From Stictocephala bisonia (Eukaryota > Arthropoda > Insecta > Hemiptera > Membracidae): 64,000 nt of DNA. A program made the position numbers and the translations under genes. The notes beneath the pieces were generated by a model. It saw only the letters and a program-made list of their open reading frames with translations. It was not told the DNA's origin and did not search any database. The number at the start of each line of letters is the position of its first letter. Position 1 is the stretch's first letter. The stretch spans positions 1,511,131 to 1,575,130 of the forward strand of contig JAQJVL010000152.1 of the NCBI GenBank assembly GCA_035578905.1. The letters run 5' to 3'. Of this stretch, positions 56,640 to 64,000 are shown piece after piece.

Positions 56640-58712
56640 ATGCAATATGTCCTTGTCACAACACAAGACAATGACCCGGCCCGCCACTAGCTAGCTCTTC
56701 ACTCTTCACTGTTCCCCTCCCTAAACTCATATTCAGCATGCAATATGTCCTTGTCATAACACAAGACAATGACCCGGCCCGCCACTAGCTAGCTCTTCAC
56801 TCTTCACTGTTCCCCTCCCTAAACTCATATTCAGCATGCAATATGTCCTTGTCATAACACAAGACAATGACCCAGCCCGCCACTAGCTAGCTCTTCACTC
56901 TTCACTGTTAAAGTTAAAGATTGTCTTATTTTACCAGGCGAAGTTAGGGCTAAGGAGCCCTCTCTAACACTTAACCTGGGGACCAACGGCTTTACGTGAC
57001 TTCCGAACCACGGGAGCGGCAGGGCAAAATCTATTAGTGGTCACATCGGGAATCGAACCCGGACCGGCAGCGTGGCAAGCCAGCGCCTTAGCCTCTTATC
57101 TACGGCCGCTCCATCTACTGTTCCCTCCCTAAACTCATATTCAGCATGCAATATGTCCTTGTCACAACACAAGACAATGACCCGGCCCGCCACTAGCTAT
57201 CTCTTCACTCTTCACTGTTCCCCTCCCTAAACTCATATTCAGCATGCAATATGTCCTTGTCACAACACAAGACAATGACCCAGCCCGCCACTAGCTAGCT
57301 CTTCACTCTTTACTGTTCCCCTCCCTAAAAACTCATATTCATCATGCAATATGTCCTTGTCACAACACAAGACAATGACCCGGCCCGCCACTAGCTAGCT
57401 TTTCACTCTTCACTGTTCCCCTCCCCAAACTCATATTCAGCATGCAATATGTCCTTGTCATAAAACAAGACAATGACCCGGCCCGCCACTAGCTAGCTCT
57501 TCACTCTTCACTGTTCCCCTCCCTAAACTCATATTCAGCATGCAATATGTCCTTGTCATAACACAAGACAATGACCCGGCCCGCCACTAGCTAGCTCTTC
57601 ACTCTTCACTGTTCCCCTCCCTAAACTCATATTCAGCATGCAATATGTCCTTGTCACAACACAAGACAATGACCCGGCCCGTCACTAGCTAGCTCTTAAC
57701 TCTTCACTGTTCCCCTCCCTAAACTCATATTCAGCATGCAATATGTCCTTGTCACAACACAAGACAATGACCCGGCCCGCCACTAGCTAGCTCTTCACTC
57801 TTCACTGTTCCCCTCCCTAAACTCATATTCAGCATGCAATATGTCCTTGTCACAACACAAGACAATGACCCAGCCCGCCACTAGCTAGATCTTCACTCTT
57901 CACTGTTCCCCTCCCTAAAAACTCATATTCAGCATGCAATATGTCTTTGTCACAACACAAGACAATGACCCGGCCCGCCACTAGCTAGCTCTTCACTCTT
58001 TACTGTTCCCCTCCCCAAACTCATATTCAGCATGCAATATGTCCTTGTCATAACACAAGACAATGACCCGGCCCGCCACTAGCTAGCTCTTCACTCTTCA
58101 CTGTTCCCCTCCCTAAACTCATATTCAGCATGCAATATGTCGTTGTCATAACACAAGACAATGACCCGGCCCGCCACTAGCTAGCTCTTCACTCTTCACT
58201 GTTCCCCTCCCTAAACTCATATTCAGCATGCAATATGTCCTTGTCACAACAAGACAATGACCCGGCCCGCCACTAGCTAGCTCTTCACTCTTCACTGTTC
58301 CCCTCCCTAAACTCATATTCAGCATGCAATATGTCCTTGTCACAACACAAGACAATGACCCGGCCCGCCACTAGCTAGCTCTTCACTCTTCACTGTTCCC
58401 CTCCCTAAACTCATATTCAGCATGCAATATGTCCTTGTCATAACACAAGACAATGACCCGGCCCGCCACTAGCTAGCTCTTCACTCTTCACTGTTCCCCT
58501 CCCTAAACTCATATTCAGCATGCAATATGTCCTTGTCATAACACAAGACAATGACCCGGCCCGCCACTAGCTAGCTCTTCACTCTTCACTGTTCCCCTCC
58601 CCAAACTCATATTCAGCATGCAATATTGCGTTGTCATAACACAAGACAATGACCCGGCCCGCCACTAGCTAGCTCTTCACTCTTTACTGTTCCCCTCCCC
58701 AAACTCATATTC
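56640..58712. repeat. Tandem array, 98-bp unit, about 19 copies, one carrying a SINE
   Basis: CAGCATGCAATATGTCCTTG, then GACAATGACCCGGCCCGCCA and CTAGCTAGCTCTTCACTCTT recurs every ~98 bp. Copies are highly similar. One unit is interrupted at 56910-57116 by a SINE. Confidence 0.97.
56910..57116 (-). mobile_element. tRNA-derived SINE, best-preserved copy (~207 bp)
   Basis: On the minus strand the head reads GGAGCGGCCGTAGATAAGAG, then GCTAAGGCGCTGGCTTGCC (tRNA-like 5' half with box A), then GGTCCGGGTTCGATTCCCG (box B). A body ending in CGCCTGGTAAAATAAGAC and an A-rich tail follow. ACTGTT flanks both sides (56904-56909 and 57117-57122), a short target duplication within the 98-bp unit. It was transcribed by RNA polymerase III and is non-coding. 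It is a retroposed SINE rather than a functional tRNA gene, since the acceptor stem cannot close. Confidence 0.88.
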
Positions 58713-59128
58713 TCCTCTTCTTCAATTATTATTAGGCATCCTAAATTATCGATATTATCATGTTTATGAGGAATTTCAGTTATAACTTCAGCACATCTTC
58801 CCTAAATATTTCATTTACATTATAATTGTTTTAAAATGAGCAAAATAATACAAGAATTATGTACATTATTTATAATAATTTGTATGTATTAGGTTGTATT
58901 GTGTCAGTTAAATCGGGAGATTTCCAATTGCACCGGGGTCAGGGATCGGCCCCAAACTGATGTGTCCAGATGCACCGGAGCCCCTTTTGGGGGGTGTTCC
59001 AATTGCACCAGAGGCCCTTGTTTATGACATGAGCCGGGAAAGTCCAACCAGGCCGGATTCCTAGTACAGTAACCCCAAGCTGACCGTGCCAAATTCCACA
59101 CCCTTTGTTATGACATGAGTCATGAGTC
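58713..59128. other. Spacer with repeated CCAATTGCACC motif
   Basis: TTCCAATTGCACCGG near 58922, GTCCAGATGCACCGGAG near 58965 and TTCCAATTGCACCAG near 58997. Similar motifs reappear at 59385-59530 beyond the telomere-like tract. No gene recognised. Confidence 0.5.
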
Positions 59129-59179
59129 GGTTAGGTTAGGTTAGGTTAGGTTAGGTTAGGTTAGGTTAGGTTAGGTTAG
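59129..59179. repeat. Interstitial telomere-type repeat (TTAGG)9
   Basis: Nine perfect TTAGG units followed by TTAGA. TTAGG is the ancestral arthropod telomere repeat. No subtelomeric gene structure is visible around it. Confidence 0.97.
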
Positions 59180-61249
59180 ATGTTAGTGTTGCCACGGATA
59201 AACACAAAATTAAACATTAAATACATAGTTACCATATTTATTAGTTAGAACCTGCTATGGTCTACCATTAGTATGTGCCACGAAACATCGGCAAGTGTTT
59301 GATAGAATATTCCATTGCGAAATTGTTAAACACTTATAAACTATGTTTGAAGAAATGTAGTGGGGTGGGGAAGGAAGGGGCCTTCCAATTGCACCGGCTC
59401 CGGCGGTCGAAGGAATTTGCAGCGGGGATAAGTGAGGTGGGTAGATTTTGACCACCGGTGCATCTGGACACTTTTCGGACGGAGGAATGTTTTGACCCGT
59501 GGAAATTCCTTTGACCGCCGGTGCAACTGGATATCAGCCAGTTAAATCGATCAGGTTATTCATGAAAATGAAATGTCTTTATCAAGTTGAGTTAGAAACT
59601 GACATTCAATCCTTCCACACATCTTTAGAATATCATGAGAAGGATTTGTTCATGATACACTGGAATTGGCTGGACAGGGGTTCAGTTAAGTTGTGGCACA
59701 ATAGTCTGGGTTGGAGTTTGACTGACTTCGGCAGGGTTAGGTGGGCTAGACACGTGTGGGGTTTGATTGGGCTAGAATGGGCTAAATTAACTTGAATTAT
59801 GTTAGAGTTGGTGGAGTTAGTTAATTGTGGTTATAGTGAATGGGCTAGGTTGGTTCCATGCCGTTTGCAGCCCGTCCATATGCGGCAACCTACTATTTGC
59901 GGCTCTACCGCAATTAAACCAGGGTTATTGATGTATTGGCAAAAGATGACAGCTGTCACTTACAAAGGATGTTCCACGTGTGTTGAAGATTCCTTAGCAA
60001 AAGATGGCAACTTTATTAGTATACCACATAGCTACCACTGACACAAACATACAAGAGATATTATATCGTCACAAAACAACAACATACGACTATGAAACGT
60101 TTCTTTCATTACTCAGTAAGCAAGCTGACATTTTAAAAGTAGGTTCGATTTCCTCAACTACACAGTTTGTAGCTATATTTTGGGTTTAAAAGTTAAGATA
60201 AGATAAAGAGATAAGATAAGGAGTAATTTATTTCCAGATACATTTTTTTACTATGAATACACAAATGAATAAATAAATCAAACATGTAAACTTCCATATT
60301 ACTAAGACAACAATTACTTTTCATTGCATAATATTGGTAAAAATAAAATAATATGCAAAATATGACGGGACATATTAGTGCCTCTTAGTCAAAGAAGACT
60401 GTTTAGAAATATGCGCTCAGTTAGTAACTAATTTGTTGAAACAAAAGTAATATTTCCCACAAAAAATATATAATGCACATAACTAATACATAATAAAAAA
60501 ATGATTGAACCTGATTTCATTAAACAGTATCATGAATGTTTGATTGTTAAAATAAAATTAAAAATAATATGAATAACTCATTTGCAATGACTTTATTACA
60601 ATAATTATTACAAATTACATGATGAGTTTTATAATACTAATATTTTTAATTGAATTAAAGGGCAAATTGTGTTCTCACGTATTAATAGTCGTCAAAAAGT
60701 TGGATTTTTCATGTAATAATAACTATGATTGACAAAATAATAATAATAATAATTGGGTTTGGCATTGCTTTAGTTCATTTTAAGTCCTTGAAAAAGGAAA
60801 CATATTAAAAAATATTGTGTGAAGTTTTGGTAATTATAGTGCATTTGGATTCCTTAATTTTTTCTATCTAAGTATTATTTCTATATGGACACTTATAGAA
60901 CGTGTCCACTTCTATCATAAAAAACGTTCATTACTTTAAAAAATAAAAATATGTTTCTAAGGAAGAATTATATTTGTTACAAAGAGAGGAAAAGAAGATT
61001 TAAATTAAACTTTTTTAGAAACAATTCTTAAAAATAATTTATGTTGCATGAATTTTGGTTTTGGATTTGTGTCATAACTGTATTAGGCCTATTGTCACAG
61101 CTGTACATCTACTAATATACATATGAAAATCTGTGCTTAAACCACAACATGGAATAGCGTGAGCATCTACTCGTATTGTACATTTTTACATTTTTGTTAT
61201 AATCAAATTTGTAATTATAATTTTAAGTTTTAAAATGTTCTATATTGAA
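59180..61249. other. Spacer, no recognised gene
   Basis: 59370-59535 repeats the CACCGG motifs. 59700-59850 contains degenerate GGGCTAG/GGTTAG motifs. A (GATAA)n run lies at 60190-60222. The frames at 59499-60189 have no motif. 60230-61240 is AT-rich. Confidence 0.45.
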
Positions 61250-61795
61250 AACATGCTTTATTAGTATCCGACTGTAGAACTCCGCTTTATTCGTATCCGA
61301 CTGTAGAACTCCGCTTTATTCGTATCCTACTGTAGAACTCTGCTTTATTAGTATCCGACTGTAGAACTCCGCTTTATTAGTATCCGACTGTAGAACTCCG
61401 CTTTATTCGTATTCGACGACAGTAGAACTCCGCTTAATTCGTACTCGACTGTAGAATTCCGCTTTATTAGTATCCGACGGTAGAACTCCGCTTTATTAGT
61501 ATCTGACGGTAGAACTCCGCTTTATTCGTATCCGACTGTAGAACTCCGCTTTATTCGTGTCCGACTGTAGAACTCCGCTTTATTCGTATCCGACTGTAGA
61601 ACTCTGCTTTATTCGTATCCAACTGTAGAACTCCGCTTTATTAGTATTCGACTGTAGAACTCCGCTTTATTAGTATCCGACTGTAGAACTCCGCTTTATT
61701 AGTATCCGACTGTAGAACTCCGCTTTATTAGTAGCCTATCCGACTGTAGAACTCCGCTTTATTCGTATCCGACTGTAGGACTCCGCGCCCCATTT
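61250..61795. repeat. Tandem array, 29-bp unit, about 18 copies
   Basis: TTTATTCGTATCCGACTGTA followed by GAACTCCGC recurs, with TTAGTA and TTCGTA variants and occasional insertions (CGACGACAG near 61407, GCC near 61735). Confidence 0.95.
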
Positions 61796-63239
61796 CTCAA
61801 AGTTTATATTTTATCTTACAGAGTTTTGTTACTTAGTTAGTTAAACATAAGCTGTTGAATAAAAACAATTTATAAATTTTTAAATAGGCTAAATATTAAG
61901 GTGTTTATTTTGTAATACAGTATTAAGAATCAGCCTTACTCAAGTTGGACAACAAAGTAGTCTATAGGTTTACATGCCTAGAATTTGTAATTGGTTGGCC
62001 TAACCATGATTATTAATGAAATGTAATTACTTAAATATAGTACAATATAAACATTACTGTTTATCCCATAGCAATCACAGTAACCAGCTTGTAACATAAA
62101 TAACTATAAAAGCCAAACCACTTAATGCCTCAATTCTGGTCAACTCTTATTCTTGAGGGACATTAGGCCATTATCATAAGTAATCCTTGTCATTAGGATA
62201 ATACGAAGAATTGGATAAGTTTGTTTATATTTGAACAGCCAGTAACTAATAACCGAAGTTGGTAAGTTTAAAGCCTATAATATAACCATAATTTATTTAA
62301 AGTCTCTTTATGTTTCCCTCTTTTTATCTTACCATGTACCACACACCTAATCACAATATAGCACAATGAATGTAGTGGATGATGCGTCCTCTGTAGAATT
62401 ATGAAATGGAAAAAAACGTTTGGTTGTTCTGTAATACTTGACAATGGCCATAACTGTTTGGTACACGTCACAGAGATTCCCATAACCTCAAACAGTTTTT
62501 TTAACTATAACTAACACTAAACTCAAAACAAAATTATTCTGACGTTTACGAATTTCTATTTAGAAAATCATAGTTAATAGAATACATAAAATAGTATTAG
62601 AAAATATAGGATGATCATATTATACATTTGGGTAATATGATTGGTATTCATTTTATATACATTTTTATAGGTGTATATGATAAAATAACATTTTTGAATT
62701 CATAACTCTTGATAAAAAATATTTTTAAAAACTCATATGGTCAGAATATGTAAAAATGTTCCTATAACAACTATGAACCTAAGTTAACATGGCCGAACAC
62801 AGGGAGCGTGTGTACACAAATGTGCACTGAAACTTTACTTATATAAATGTACTCTCAAAATTATTTATACTGTCTACTTATTTCACAACGATAATAAAAT
62901 CATTTACCTAATCGTATGGTGGACCACATGGAGTTTAGGTAACCTAACCTTAGATTTAGGGTTGAAGGAAATAACGGAGTCTCTGCGGCAACAGTTTAGA
63001 AAGTAATGAATTATGACTGAAGCTAAGTGAATAGTTCATTGATAAAACACTATTGATAAGTTTAAAATATTTCAATTAACTAAACAATATATACGACAGT
63101 TATGAGTTGTTTTAATTTCCGTTAGAATTACAAATACATTTTTTGATTAGCTGACCCTCCATCAACGTTTATGATAAAATTAGTGATGCCAATGAAGAAA
63201 CAAATAAACGTCTGCAAATAAATTTGTATTTCAATATCA
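61796..63239. other. AT-rich spacer
   Basis: No gene or mobile element recognised. Confidence 0.5.
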
Positions 63240-63600
63240 TAATTTAGAACCGAAAACGGGCCCGTTCGTGGTTCAGCCCACGGCGTTGCGTGGCGAGGCC
63301 AGCCGACGTCGACCGTGTTTTAATGTGTTTATTTCTGAGTGTGGCCGCCATCTTGGCTGCTCGGCCGGCCTATGGCCTATGATTACTTGGCAACTAACGA
63401 TACTATCACGAACTCGTTGTAAGTTATCACCTGTAATAACAGGCCGGGTTTTCCACCACCACTGCCTCTCTTCCGACTCGGTTTTTGATAAATTAAGAAA
63501 TTTACTCCTCGCCGCGACGCACCATGCATCATGCACGTACATTCCACGTGACTGGCTAAGTCGCTCGTCCATGTCTCTCTTACTAACACAATCTTACATT
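63240..63600. promoter_or_regulatory. CpG-rich promoter-like patch
   Basis: A GC- and CpG-rich stretch in AT-rich DNA (GGCGTTGCGTGGCGAGGCC, GCCGACGTCGACCG). It contains GGCCGCCATCTTGGC, a YY1/Pho-type CCGCCATCTT element. Overlapping frames of 89-111 codons on both strands lack recognisable domains. It could be a gene's 5' end, but no exon is established. Confidence 0.35.
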
Positions 63601-64000
63601 TGAATTCTGGATTGGTGAATTCCAAGAGTTGAACTTGAATGTTCTGGTTCACTTTATAAAATTACTTTAATTTGTATTTATTTTTTACAGGATTTTTGAT
63701 CCCATAACATTTGGAGGAGTATTGTACGTGACTATCAATCCTATCCGAAGAATATGTTCCAAACTTTTATTCCAGTTATTGAGGTGTTTCCTTTCGGGAG
63801 CCTATGGCGGTTCTGCAAATAATAATAAGAATGTTATTTAAAACTGCATACTTAGATTTTATAAAATTAGGTTCTTTCTCTACTCGAAGAAATTATTATA
63901 ACCTTAAAAAAGGTTCAATAAATTAATTTGATGAACAACATACATCAAAACTTTCAGTCAAGTTATAAATACAATTTTCTATTTGAGAAGGCAGAATATC
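63601..64000. other. AT-rich window edge
   Basis: No feature recognised. Confidence 0.5.

Noticed and set aside
57040..57116. Functional tRNA gene
   Set aside because: Box A and box B are present, but the segment is the head of a SINE with a tRNA-unrelated body and flanking duplications; no closed acceptor stem.

Overview
The window looks like repeat-rich nuclear DNA from an arthropod, most likely an insect. It is AT-rich and full of insect-type non-LTR and gypsy retrotransposon debris, Tc1/mariner-style inverted-repeat elements and a tRNA-derived SINE. It also holds an interstitial (TTAGG)n tract, the ancestral arthropod telomere repeat. A hemipteran is plausible because a DUF4806-type exon pair is present, but that is an inference. 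I found no intact host protein-coding gene; almost every long open frame is transposon remnant or tandem-repeat translation.

Region 1 (about 135-14031) is a nested stack of mobile elements. A non-LTR element (LINE A, plus strand) carries a 750-bp inverted-repeat element (758-1507). LINE A is split at about 1839/13104 by a 5'-truncated second non-LTR element (LINE B, ending in a GATTT-type tail). LINE B is itself split by a gypsy-type LTR retrotransposon on the minus strand (about 2673-6383, integrase remnant only) and by a 5.2-kb DNA transposon (6859-12104). The transposon has CCCCAGTAGCA termini and GTTGGCC-rich ends, and encloses two spliced exons of a DUF4806-like protein.

Region 2 (14-34 kb) is dominated by tandem arrays with unrelated units of 96, 122, 66, 47, 52 and 46 bp. 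Between them lie inverted-repeat elements: a 915-bp long-TIR element, a disrupted sibling, a mariner transposase tail, a small TA-flanked MITE, a Mutator-like element and an 864-bp long-TIR element. The last unit of the 2.6-kb, 52-bp satellite runs straight into the 864-bp element, and the satellite unit contains that element's terminal sequence. A CpG- and GC-box-rich patch near 28.4 kb resembles a promoter.

Region 3 (34-50 kb) holds a near-perfect 729-bp palindrome, four copies of a TTAA-flanked MITE family of about 410-430 bp, three more arrays (33, 42-47 and 98 bp), a non-LTR fragment on the plus strand (47.36-48.67 kb), a hAT-like MITE and an (AG)n tract.

Region 4 (50-64 kb) has arrays of 76, about 62, 42, 98 and 29 bp, a decayed minus-strand LINE (about 54.93-52.92 kb), a SINE inserted into the 98-bp array, the TTAGG tract, and a CpG-rich patch at 63.24-63.60 kb.

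About a fifth of the window is tandem repeat, in some fourteen arrays with different units. Several arrays have periods divisible by three, which creates long but spurious open frames.
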